Source: Mycobacteriales bacterium (GTDB taxonomy: Bacteria > Actinomycetota > Actinomycetes > JAFAQI01 > DASSKL01). Taken from it: 64,000 nt of DNA. The DNA is taken from positions 1 through 64,000 of the forward strand of contig DASSKL010000091.1 of assembly GCA_035690485.1 (NCBI GenBank), in the 5' to 3' direction. Of this stretch, positions 48,455-56,379 are shown in pieces. Numbering within the stretch: position 1 is the first letter of the stretch; every line of letters begins with the position of its first letter. The notes under the pieces were generated by a model that worked only from the letters and a program-made list of their open reading frames with translations, did not search any database and had not been told where the DNA came from. The translations under genes were made by a program, and so were the position numbers.

Positions 48455-49471
48455 ATGCGCAGCATCTGGAAGGGCGCGATCAGCTTCGGGCTGGTCACGA
48501 TCCCCGTGAAGCTGTACTCCGCCACCCAGGAGAAGGACGTCACGTTCCACCAGGTGCACGTCTCCGACGGCGGCCGCATCCGCTACAAGCGGGTCTGCTC
48601 GCTCGACGGCGAAGAGGTGCGCTTCTCCGACATCGCCAAGGGCTACGAGCTGGCGACCGGCGAGGTCGTCGTGCTCACCGACGAGGACTTCGCCGAGCTC
48701 CCGCTGGCCACCTCGCGGTCGATCGACGTGCTGGAGTTCGTGCCGCTCGCGCAGGTCGACCCGATCTACTTCAACCGCTCTTACTACCTGGAGCCCGACG
48801 CCGCCGGCGTGAAGCCCTACGTGCTGCTGCGCGAGGCGCTCGAGCGGTCGGGCCGGGTCGCCCTGGTGAAGGTCGCGCTGCGCCAGCGCGAGTCGCTGGC
48901 CACCCTGCGGGTGCGCGACGGCGTGTTCGTGCTCGAGATGATGCTGTGGCCCGACGAGGTCCGCACGCCCGACTTCGGCTTCCTCGACGACGAGGTCGAC
49001 GTGCGGCCGCAGGAGCTGGCGATGGCCGCCTCGCTGATCGACTCGCTGTCGGGCGACCTTGACCCCTCGCAGTACACCGACGGCTACCGCGAGGCGCTAC
49101 AGGCGCTGATCGACGCCAAGGTCGCCGGGCGCGAGGTCGTCGAGGTGGAGCAGCCCTCGGGCGAGACCGGCACGGTCGTCGACCTCATGGCCGCGCTGCG
49201 CGCGAGCGTCGAGGCGGCGCGCGCCAACCGCGCCGGAGGGCAGGCCGACGACGAGTCGGTGACCGCACCGGCCCGGCCTTCGCCGAAGAAGACGGCGCCC
49301 GCCAAGCGGGCCGCGACCCGCAAGAAGGCCGCCGAGGAGGCCGCTGCCGGGGAGGAACCTCGCCGCCGGACGCCGAAGAAAGCGGGTGCGAGCAAGAACG
49401 GCAAGGCAGCCACCCCCGCACGAGCGACGAAGACAGGGACGAAGCGGGCATCTGGGCGCAAGTCGGCGTGA
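48455..49471 (+). CDS. ku: Ku DNA end-binding protein
   Basis: The 338-residue bacterial Ku has MRSIWKGAISFGLVTIPVKL, the FHQVH...RIRYKRVC region, GYELATGEVVVLTDEDF and the ring-forming domain to about residue 250. A Lys/Ala/Arg-rich tail of about 70 residues follows (KKTAPAKRAATRKKAAEEAA, then RRRTPKKAGASKNGK), longer than in M. tuberculosis Ku and suited to DNA or ligase contacts. It homodimerises on double-strand ends and recruits LigD. It is divergent from the ligD operon. GAGG precedes ATG 48455. Confidence 0.95.
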   Translation: MRSIWKGAISFGLVTIPVKLYSATQEKDVTFHQVHVSDGGRIRYKRVCSLDGEEVRFSDIAKGYELATGEVVVLTDEDFAELPLATSRSIDVLEFVPLAQVDPIYFNRSYYLEPDAAGVKPYVLLREALERSGRVALVKVALRQRESLATLRVRDGVFVLEMMLWPDEVRTPDFGFLDDEVDVRPQELAMAASLIDSLSGDLDPSQYTDGYREALQALIDAKVAGREVVEVEQPSGETGTVVDLMAALRASVEAARANRAGGQADDESVTAPARPSPKKTAPAKRAATRKKAAEEAAAGEEPRRRTPKKAGASKNGKAATPARATKTGTKRASGRKSA

Positions 49472-49497
49472 GTGCCACGCGTCCGCCCGACAGTCCC

Positions 49498-49503
49498 TAA
49501 TCT
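49498..49503 (+). promoter_or_regulatory. Candidate -10 box after the Ku gene
   Basis: TAATCT would start transcription near 49510, giving a leader of about 90 nt for the gene at 49600. No clear -35 is seen. Confidence 0.3.
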
Positions 49504-49599
49504 GCGCCCTCAAGCATCATGCGAAGTGCACCGACACAGCAGTCATGGTCGACGGGTTCGCCGTCGACCGTGGCCGCGTTTCCGGGAGCTGACATCACC

Positions 49600-50316
49600 G
49601 TGAGCGACTACGCCGAGATCGTGGCGGCGCTGCGGACTGTCCCCGGTGTGTCGGACGCCGACGTCGAACCGGATGCCGATGGGGGCGGGGTAGGCCTGCT
49701 CCGGCTCGGGCTCACGCCCGGCGTCGACGAGGTGCAGGTCGCAACCAACGTCGGTCGCCTGCTTCGCGAGCGCTTCGGTCTCGGGGTCGACGCCGACCGC
49801 GTGCAGCTGATCGAGGACTCCGACGTCGACCTGGCGCTGACCGCTCCCGAGGTGCGTCCGACCCCGGCTCCGGCGCCCGCCGTCGCGGCCCCGGCCGAGA
49901 CCGTGGAAGCGCCCCGCGCCGGCCGGCGCGTCGCCATCCGGCGGATGCAGCTGGTCTCCTCCGGGCTCGAGGTGACTGCGGCCGTGACCCTCGGCCACGG
50001 CGACCAGACGGTCACCGGGGAGGCGACGGGCACAGCCACCTCGACCGGCGTGCACCGGTCCGTCGCTTCGGCGACGCTGCGGGCGCTCGAGCAGCTGGTC
50101 GGCGACGGCGCACGCTTCGAGGTCGAGGGCGTCGAGGTCACCGTCACCGGTGGGGAGCGCACGGTCGTCGTCGCCTTGACGATGGTCAGCGGCCACGGCA
50201 GTGAACGGCTCACCGGATCGGCGACCGTCCGCGAGGACGTGCGCCAGGCCTGCGTGCGCGCCGCCCTCGACGCGCTCAACCGGAGGCTGGAACCCCTCCT
50301 TCCCCAGGCTTCTTGA
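49600..50316 (+). CDS. Uncharacterised protein with duplicated beta-alpha units
   Basis: The 238-residue protein begins MSDYAEIVAALRTVPGVSDA and has an alanine/proline linker near 90-115. Two similar units follow: one with RRMQLVSSGLEVTAAVTLG and RSVASATLRALEQL (about 120-175), the other with VEVTVTGGERTVVVALTMVS and DVRQACVRAALDALNRRL (about 180-235). Each reads as a three-stranded sheet followed by a helix, with a G-x-A-T...A-x-x-R/A pattern between. I do not recognise the family. GTG 49600 has GGGAG upstream and is preferred over an earlier in-frame ATG. It lies between Ku and the coiled-coil gene upstream of moeZ. Confidence 0.65.
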   Translation: MSDYAEIVAALRTVPGVSDADVEPDADGGGVGLLRLGLTPGVDEVQVATNVGRLLRERFGLGVDADRVQLIEDSDVDLALTAPEVRPTPAPAPAVAAPAETVEAPRAGRRVAIRRMQLVSSGLEVTAAVTLGHGDQTVTGEATGTATSTGVHRSVASATLRALEQLVGDGARFEVEGVEVTVTGGERTVVVALTMVSGHGSERLTGSATVREDVRQACVRAALDALNRRLEPLLPQAS

Positions 50317-50396
50317 TCCCCGGCGGGTCACGAAGCGACGTCCTCGCGCCGTAAGGGCGATACTCCCGTGGGACGCGAACGACGGGAGGCGAGGAC

Positions 50397-51551
50397 GTGA
50401 CCGAAGCTGCACCGGGGGCGCAAGGCATGTCGACGGGAGGGCCGGGCGGTGAGACGGCCGGCGGCGGCTCCCCCATGTCCGAACGTATGCAGGCGCTGCT
50501 GTCCCGGGCGGTCGAGGACCAGCTGTCCGAGCAGCGGCAGCTGACCAACGCGCTCGCCGACATCCGGGCGCTGCTCGTGCGGCTGCCCGAGGAGGTACGC
50601 GCGGCCGCCGCGACGGCCATCGGGGAGCAGGGCGACGACGTCCGCGCCGACGTCGACGGCATCGCGCGGGAGCTCCGCGCGGGGCTGCAGGCCCTCGGTG
50701 AGCGGCTGGACGCGACGGCACCGGCGGGTGGCGACGACGCGGCCAACCGGCTCGACGAGCGGCTGGCCGCCGTCGAGGCAGCCGTGACGCGGCAGACCGA
50801 GCGGCTCGAGCAGCTCGCCGCCCAGGACCACGACGAGCTGCTGTCGCGGCTCGACGCGTTGTCCGACCGTCTGATCGCGATCGACGAGCGGTCGTCGGCC
50901 TCGCCGGACGTGGCCGGCCAGGTCCGCTCGGCCGTCGACGACCTCGGCCGCACGCTGATGGCCGGACAGGTCAGCGCCACCGATCTGGAGTCTGCGGTCC
51001 GGCTCGTGGTGCCCGAGATCGTGACCAACGCGCACGCCAACACCGAGCGACGGCTCGCCGCGCACGTCGACGAGGCGGTGCTCGCGCTGGCCGAGGCTCT
51101 GCTTCGTCGCCGCCAGGTCCGGCCGGCCTACGCCGCGGAGACGTCGGCGGGCGGCTTCGACTACGACGAGCCGGGCAGCGCCGAGCCCGCGGCGCCCGTG
51201 ATGACGCCGGCCGCCGGTGCCGCTGCCGGCAGCGGTTCGCACGGCTACGAGGAGCAAGGAGTCCACGAGGCCCTGGCGGCTCCCGACGGCCCGGGTGCCG
51301 GCGAGGAGGCTGACGGGTCGATCGTCGAACGCCTCGACCTCGACGCGGACGAGGAGATGGAGGAGCTCGCCGAGACTCCCCAGGACGAACCGCCCGTGGC
51401 CCACCAGGGGCAGCCGGTCGGCGAGTCAGAGCCGGGCGGCTCGGCCGGCGGACCGGCTGCGTCGGGCAGCCAGCCGCCGCTGCGACCGGTCGTCTACCCG
51501 CGGCCGACCGACGAGCCGCGCCGCCGTCCCTGGTGGCGACCCGGCGACTGA
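50397..51551 (+). CDS. Coiled-coil protein of unknown function
   Basis: In this 384-residue protein, residues about 27-240 are dominated by Leu/Arg/Glu/Asp heptads (LLSRAVEDQLSEQRQLTNAL, DRLDERLA-type repeats, LLSRLDALSDRLIAIDE), consistent with long coiled coils. The C-terminal 140 residues are acidic, Gly/Pro-rich and disordered, ending RRRPWWRPGD. There is no signal peptide or membrane segment. GGGAGGCGAGG precedes GTG 50397, and a GATACT -10 candidate lies near 50359. It could be a scaffold or polar protein; no family is recognised. Confidence 0.65.
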   Translation: MTEAAPGAQGMSTGGPGGETAGGGSPMSERMQALLSRAVEDQLSEQRQLTNALADIRALLVRLPEEVRAAAATAIGEQGDDVRADVDGIARELRAGLQALGERLDATAPAGGDDAANRLDERLAAVEAAVTRQTERLEQLAAQDHDELLSRLDALSDRLIAIDERSSASPDVAGQVRSAVDDLGRTLMAGQVSATDLESAVRLVVPEIVTNAHANTERRLAAHVDEAVLALAEALLRRRQVRPAYAAETSAGGFDYDEPGSAEPAAPVMTPAAGAAAGSGSHGYEEQGVHEALAAPDGPGAGEEADGSIVERLDLDADEEMEELAETPQDEPPVAHQGQPVGESEPGGSAGGPAASGSQPPLRPVVYPRPTDEPRRRPWWRPGD

Positions 51552-51645
51552 GGCCGAGCCTTCGGCGTACGTCACACTTGGAATTCCCGGCGCGGCCGCA
51601 CGGTTGCCGCTGCTGGAAAGCCTTCGTACGACGCTGGAGCACCGA

Positions 51646-52818
51646 ATGAGCCTGCCGCCGCTGGTTGAACCTGCCGCCGAGTTGACGCCCGACGAGGTGC
51701 GTCGCTACTCGCGGCACCTGATCATCCCGGACGTCCGGATGGAGGGGCAGAAGCGGCTGAAGAACGCCAAGGTTCTCGTCGTGGGCGCGGGTGGCCTGGG
51801 GGCGCCGGCGCTGATGTACCTCGCGGCCGCGGGCGTCGGCACGCTCGGCATCGTCGACTTCGACACGGTCGACGAGTCCAACCTGCAGCGCCAGGTGATC
51901 CACGGCCAGAGCGACATCGGCCGGCTCAAGGCGGAGAGCGCCCGCGACTCGGTGCACGAGATCAACCCGCTGGTGCAGGTCAACCTGCACACCGAGCGGC
52001 TCGACAGCAGCAACGCGCTGGAGATCTTCGCCGGCTACGACCTCATCATCGACGGCACCGACAACTTCGCCACCCGCTACCTGGTCAACGACGCGTGCGT
52101 GCTGCTCGGCAAGCCCTACGTGTGGGGCTCGATCTACCGCTTCGACGGGCAGGCCTCGGTCTTCTGGGCGGACTACGGGCCCTGCTACCGCTGCCTCTAC
52201 CCCGAGCCGCCGCCGCCCGGCATGGTGCCGTCGTGCGCCGAGGGCGGCGTCCTCGGCGTGCTGTGCGCGTCGATCGGCTCGATCCAGGTCAACGAGGCGA
52301 TCAAGGTCATCACCGGCATCGGCGACCCGCTGGTCGGCCGGCTGATGATCTACGACGCCCTCGAGATGACCTACCGCAGCGTCCGGGTGCAGAAGGACCC
52401 CGAGTGCCCGATCTGCGGCAAGAACCCGACGATCACCGAGCTGATCGACTACGAGGCGTTCTGCGGCACGGTCTCCGACGAGGCCGTCGAGGCCGCCGCC
52501 GGGTCGACGATCACCGCGACTGAGCTCAAGGACATGGTCGACCGTGGTGACGACCTGCTGCTGGTCGACGTCCGCGAACCCGCCGAGTGGGACATCGTGC
52601 GGATCCCGGGCGCGGTGCTGATCCCCAAGGGCGACCTGCCGGGTCGGCTGTCGGAGCTGCCGCAGGACAAGCCGGTGGTGCTCTACTGCAAGACCGGCGT
52701 GCGGTCGGCGGAGTCCCTGGCGCTGCTGAAGAACGCCGGGTTCGCCAACGCCTCCCACGTGCAGGGTGGCGTCACCGCCTGGGCCACGCAGGTCGACAAG
52801 ACCCTTCCCACCTACTAG
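51646..52818 (+). CDS. moeZ: Adenylyltransferase/sulfurtransferase MoeZ (ThiF + rhodanese)
   Basis: The 390-residue protein has an N-terminal E1-like ThiF/MoeB domain (about 15-270; RYSRHLIIPDVRMEGQ, VVGAGGLGAPALMYLAAAGV, DGTDNFATRYLVND) with zinc pairs CYRC and CPIC. The C-terminal rhodanese domain (about 285-388) has its active Cys in VLYCKTGVRSAES. It adenylates and sulfurates small ThiS/MoaD/CysO-like proteins for cofactor and cysteine synthesis. ATG 51646 has GGAG at good spacing. The gene is conserved at this place in mycobacteria (moeB1 region). Confidence 0.95.
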   Translation: MSLPPLVEPAAELTPDEVRRYSRHLIIPDVRMEGQKRLKNAKVLVVGAGGLGAPALMYLAAAGVGTLGIVDFDTVDESNLQRQVIHGQSDIGRLKAESARDSVHEINPLVQVNLHTERLDSSNALEIFAGYDLIIDGTDNFATRYLVNDACVLLGKPYVWGSIYRFDGQASVFWADYGPCYRCLYPEPPPPGMVPSCAEGGVLGVLCASIGSIQVNEAIKVITGIGDPLVGRLMIYDALEMTYRSVRVQKDPECPICGKNPTITELIDYEAFCGTVSDEAVEAAAGSTITATELKDMVDRGDDLLLVDVREPAEWDIVRIPGAVLIPKGDLPGRLSELPQDKPVVLYCKTGVRSAESLALLKNAGFANASHVQGGVTAWATQVDKTLPTY

Positions 52819-52828
52819 CGGCTCCCAG

Positions 52829-53161
52829 GTGGCGCCTCGCTGCAGGGTCGCTTCCGGCGTCGAGTCGGCGTTCGTGCGGGCGGTGCTCGACGCGGTCGAC
52901 GCGATCCCGCCCGGGCGGGTCATGAGCTACGGCGACGTCGCGGAGTACGTCGGTAGCCGGGCCCCACGCGCAGTCGGCATGGTGATGCACCGCTATGGCG
53001 ATGAGGTGCCCTGGCACCGGGTGGTGATGGCCAGCGGTGCGCCGGCGCCGCACAAGTCGCACGAGCAGCTGGCTCGGCTGCGGGCCGACGGGGCACCGCT
53101 GGCAGCGGATGGCACCCGCGTCGACATGCGCCGCGCTCGGTGGGACGGCCGCTCGACCTAG
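52829..53161 (+). CDS. Alkyltransferase-like (ATL) DNA repair protein
   Basis: The 110-residue MGMT-fold protein has the helix-turn-helix region PPGRVMSYGDVAEYVGSRAPRAVG and the active-site motif PWHRVV, where true methylguanine methyltransferases have PCHRVV. The Cys-to-Trp change defines ATL proteins, which bind O6-alkylguanine and hand it to nucleotide excision repair instead of removing the alkyl group. GTG 52829, 11 bp after moeZ, is the likeliest start; the conserved part begins about 10 residues later. A homologue lies beside adnAB in Mycobacterium (Rv3204). Confidence 0.85.
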   Translation: MAPRCRVASGVESAFVRAVLDAVDAIPPGRVMSYGDVAEYVGSRAPRAVGMVMHRYGDEVPWHRVVMASGAPAPHKSHEQLARLRADGAPLAADGTRVDMRRARWDGRST

Positions 53162-53232
53162 GGCGTCGGCCGTGTGGACGGACCCGACCGAAGCTGCCGG
53201 AAAGTGTCGGTGGCGCGTGCTCGAATGAGGCC

Positions 53233-56200
53233 GTGCCCGGCCCCTCCGCGTCCTACGTCCTCGTGCGCCCACCGCGCGCGGTGGTCACGGCGCCCGTGCT
53301 CGATCCGCAGCAGAGGCAGGTCGTGGAGCACCCGGGTGGCCCGTTGCTGGTGCTGGCCGGCCCGGGCACCGGCAAGACGACCACCCTGGTCGAGGCCGTG
53401 GTGCACCGAGTCGAGGAGCGCGGGCTCGACCCCGAGCAGCTGCTCGTCCTGACGTTCAGCCGCAGGGCGGCCGGTGAGCTGCGCCGGCGGATCACCGGCC
53501 GACTCGGCCGCACCACTCGCGAGCCGGTCGCGATGACGTTCCACTCCTACGCCTTCGCCCTGCTGCGACGTGAGGCACAGCAGCGGGGAGAGCCGGTCCC
53601 GCGGCTGCTGTCCGGGCCGGAGCACCTGCTCGAGATCCGCCGGTTGCTGCGCGGCGACGTCGACGACGGCGCGCGTGACTGGCCGGCGGGGCTGCGTCCG
53701 GTGCTGCTCACCCGCGGGTTCGCCGACGAGCTGCGCGACCTGCTGCTGCGCGCCCGGGAGCGCGGGCTCGACGGCGACGCGCTGATCGACCTGGGCCGGC
53801 GCGTCGGCCGGGAGGACTGGGTGGCGGCCGGGGCATTCCTGCGCCGATACGCCGCCCGCTTCGACCTCGACCCGGCCGGGCCTGCCTACGACTATGCGGA
53901 GCTGGTGCACCGCGCGGCCCAGCTGCTCGGTGACCACGACGTGCGGGCGCGCGAGCAGGCGGCCCGCGCGGCGGTCTTCGTCGACGAGTACCAAGACAGC
54001 GACCCCGCCCAGGAGATGCTGCTTCAGCGGCTCGCCGGTGGCGGCCGCGACCTCGTGGCGGTCGGCGACCCCGACCAGTCGATCTACGGCTTTCGTGGGG
54101 CCGACGTGACGGGCGTCCTCCGGTTCCGCGAGCGGTTCCGCACTGCCGACGGGCAGGAGGCCGCGCTGGTGGCGTTGCGGCACTGCCGGCGCAGCGGCCC
54201 GGCGCTGCTCGCGGCGTCGCGCCGGCTCGCGCACCGGTTGCCCGCGGTGCCCGGCGGGCGGCTGCACCGCGACCTGAAGGCGGTCGACGGGGCCCCCGGG
54301 CAGGTGGAGGTGCGGCTGGCCGACAGCGTCGCCGGTGAGGCGGCGCAGGTCGCCGACGTGCTGCGCCGGGCGCACCTGCTCGACGGGGTGCCGTGGTCGC
54401 GCATGGCGGTGCTGGTCCGTGCGGCCGGCCGCTCGATCCCGGTGTTGCGCCGAGCGCTGGGTGCCGCCGGCGTCCCCGTCGTCGTCGCCGGCGACGAGAT
54501 CCCGCTCGGCGCGGAGCCCGGGGTGCGGCCGCTGCTGCAGGCCATGCGCGTCGGGCTCGACCCGGCGAGCCTCGACGAGAGCACCGCCGCGGAGCTGGTG
54601 ACCGGCCCCCTGGGGGGTGCCGATGCGCTGCAGCTGCGCCGGCTGCGGCGCGCGCTCCGGGAGGCCGACGGCAGCCGGGCACCCTCGGGCCGGCTGCTCG
54701 TCGAGGCGCTGCACGACCCCCGCAGGTTGGCCGCGGCGCGGCCACTCGTTCGCGCGCCCGCCGACCGGGTGGCCCGGCTGCTGGCCGTCGTGCGCGAGGC
54801 GGCGGCCGCGGGCGGCGACGCCGAGGACGTCCTCTGGGCCCTGTGGTCGGCGTCCGGGTTGTCGGAGCAGTGGGAGAGCCGGTCGCTCTCGGGCGGCGGT
54901 GAGGCGGCGCGCGCCGATCGCGCGCTCGACTCGGCGGTCGCGCTGTTCGAGGCGGCGGCCCGCTTCGTCGACCGGCTGCCGCACAGCTCGCCGTTGATGT
55001 TCCTCGACGATCTGCAAGCCCAGGAGATCCCCGCCGACTCCCTCGCCGAGCGTGCACCCACCGGTGATGCCGTGCGCATCCTCACGGCGCACCGGTCCAA
55101 GGGGCTGGAGTGGGACCTGGTCGTCGTCGCCGGCGTTCAGGAGGGGGTCTGGCCCGACCTGCGGTTGCGCGGCTCCCTGCTGGGGGCGGAGACCCTGGTG
55201 GAGATGGTCAACGGCACCGACGTCTCCGGTGCCGGGCTGGCCGGGGTTCAGCTCGCCGAGGAGCGCCGGCTGTTCTACGTCGCCTGCACCCGTGCGCGCG
55301 AGCGGCTCGTCGTCACGGCCGTCGGCGGCAGCGACGACAGCGAGGAGCGGCCGTCGCGCTTCCTCGCCGAGCTGATCCCGGCCTACGACGAGGGGCCCCT
55401 GCCCCCCGCGCCCCGCCCCCTGTCGTTGCCGGCGCTGGTCGCCGAGCTGCGGTCGGCCCTCTGCGATCCGGCCCGCTCGACCCGGCACCCGGCAGCGGCC
55501 GAGACGTTGGCGCGGCTCGCCGAGGCCGGAGTGCCCGGCGCCGATCCGGCCGACTGGTATGCCCTGACCGAGCTGTCCGACGACCGGCCGCTCGCCGGGC
55601 CCGACGAGCCCGTTCGGGTCTCGCCGTCCCAGGTCGAGGGGTTCGTCGACTGCGGCCTGCGGTGGTTGCTGGAGCGGGCCGCCGGTGCCGCGGGCGCGAG
55701 CGGGGCGGCGCAGGGGATGGGCAATGTCATCCACGCGCTGGCTGCGCTCGCCGCAGATCCGGCGATGGCCGACGAAACCGTGCTGACCGCGCGGCTCGAC
55801 GACGTCTGGGCGCATCTCGACCTGGGCGGCCGGTGGTTCTCGCGCAAGCAGCGCGAGACGGCGGTGCAGTGGCTGCGCACGTTCCTGGCGTGGCACCGGG
55901 ACAACGCCCGGACCCTGGTCGCCGTCGAGGCGCCCTTCGACATCTCGTCAGGCCGGGTGCGGGTCAGCGGACGGGTCGACCGGCTGGAGTGCGACGACAC
56001 GGGGCGGCCCGTCGTCGTCGATCTCAAGACCGGCGCGCGCCGGCCGTCCGACGAGGAGCTCGGCCGCCAGCCGCAGCTCGGCGTCTACCAGCTCGCCGTC
56101 GCCCTGGGGGCGTTCGCGGAGATCGCGGCGTCGACCGAGCCGGGCGGCGCCGAGCTCGTGCAAGTCGGCAAGTCGGCGCTCACCTCCGGTGCCCGGGTGC

Positions 56201-56379
56201 AGTCCCAGCCGCCACTGGGGGATGACCCCGATCCCGACTGGGTTGTCGGTCTGCTCGACGAGGTGGCGACCGGCATGAGTGCGGCGGCGTTCACCGCGAC
56301 CGTCGGCGACGGCTGCCGCTCGTGCGCCGTGAAGGCCTGCTGCCCGGCGCAGCCGGACGGCCGGATGGTCGTTCCGTGA
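53233..56379 (+). CDS. adnA: AdnA subunit of the AdnAB helicase-nuclease
   Basis: The 1048-residue protein has a UvrD-like motor with Walker A GPGTGKTTT (about 43-51), TFSRRAAGELRRR, Walker B VDEYQDSD (about 252), GDPDQSIYGFRGAD, and motif V/VI regions TAHRSKGLEWD and YVACTRARERL. The C-terminal RecB-like nuclease (about 800-1040) has VDRLECD and VVVDLKTG plus a Cys set (VDCGLRW near 806 and CRSCAVKACC near 1026), probably an iron-sulfur site. Size and order match mycobacterial AdnA (Rv3202c). It resects double-strand breaks with AdnB. GTG 53233 is chosen; its stop overlaps adnB as GTGA. Confidence 0.93.
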   Translation: MPGPSASYVLVRPPRAVVTAPVLDPQQRQVVEHPGGPLLVLAGPGTGKTTTLVEAVVHRVEERGLDPEQLLVLTFSRRAAGELRRRITGRLGRTTREPVAMTFHSYAFALLRREAQQRGEPVPRLLSGPEHLLEIRRLLRGDVDDGARDWPAGLRPVLLTRGFADELRDLLLRARERGLDGDALIDLGRRVGREDWVAAGAFLRRYAARFDLDPAGPAYDYAELVHRAAQLLGDHDVRAREQAARAAVFVDEYQDSDPAQEMLLQRLAGGGRDLVAVGDPDQSIYGFRGADVTGVLRFRERFRTADGQEAALVALRHCRRSGPALLAASRRLAHRLPAVPGGRLHRDLKAVDGAPGQVEVRLADSVAGEAAQVADVLRRAHLLDGVPWSRMAVLVRAAGRSIPVLRRALGAAGVPVVVAGDEIPLGAEPGVRPLLQAMRVGLDPASLDESTAAELVTGPLGGADALQLRRLRRALREADGSRAPSGRLLVEALHDPRRLAAARPLVRAPADRVARLLAVVREAAAAGGDAEDVLWALWSASGLSEQWESRSLSGGGEAARADRALDSAVALFEAAARFVDRLPHSSPLMFLDDLQAQEIPADSLAERAPTGDAVRILTAHRSKGLEWDLVVVAGVQEGVWPDLRLRGSLLGAETLVEMVNGTDVSGAGLAGVQLAEERRLFYVACTRARERLVVTAVGGSDDSEERPSRFLAELIPAYDEGPLPPAPRPLSLPALVAELRSALCDPARSTRHPAAAETLARLAEAGVPGADPADWYALTELSDDRPLAGPDEPVRVSPSQVEGFVDCGLRWLLERAAGAAGASGAAQGMGNVIHALAALAADPAMADETVLTARLDDVWAHLDLGGRWFSRKQRETAVQWLRTFLAWHRDNARTLVAVEAPFDISSGRVRVSGRVDRLECDDTGRPVVVDLKTGARRPSDEELGRQPQLGVYQLAVALGAFAEIAASTEPGGAELVQVGKSALTSGARVQSQPPLGDDPDPDWVVGLLDEVATGMSAAAFTATVGDGCRSCAVKACCPAQPDGRMVVP

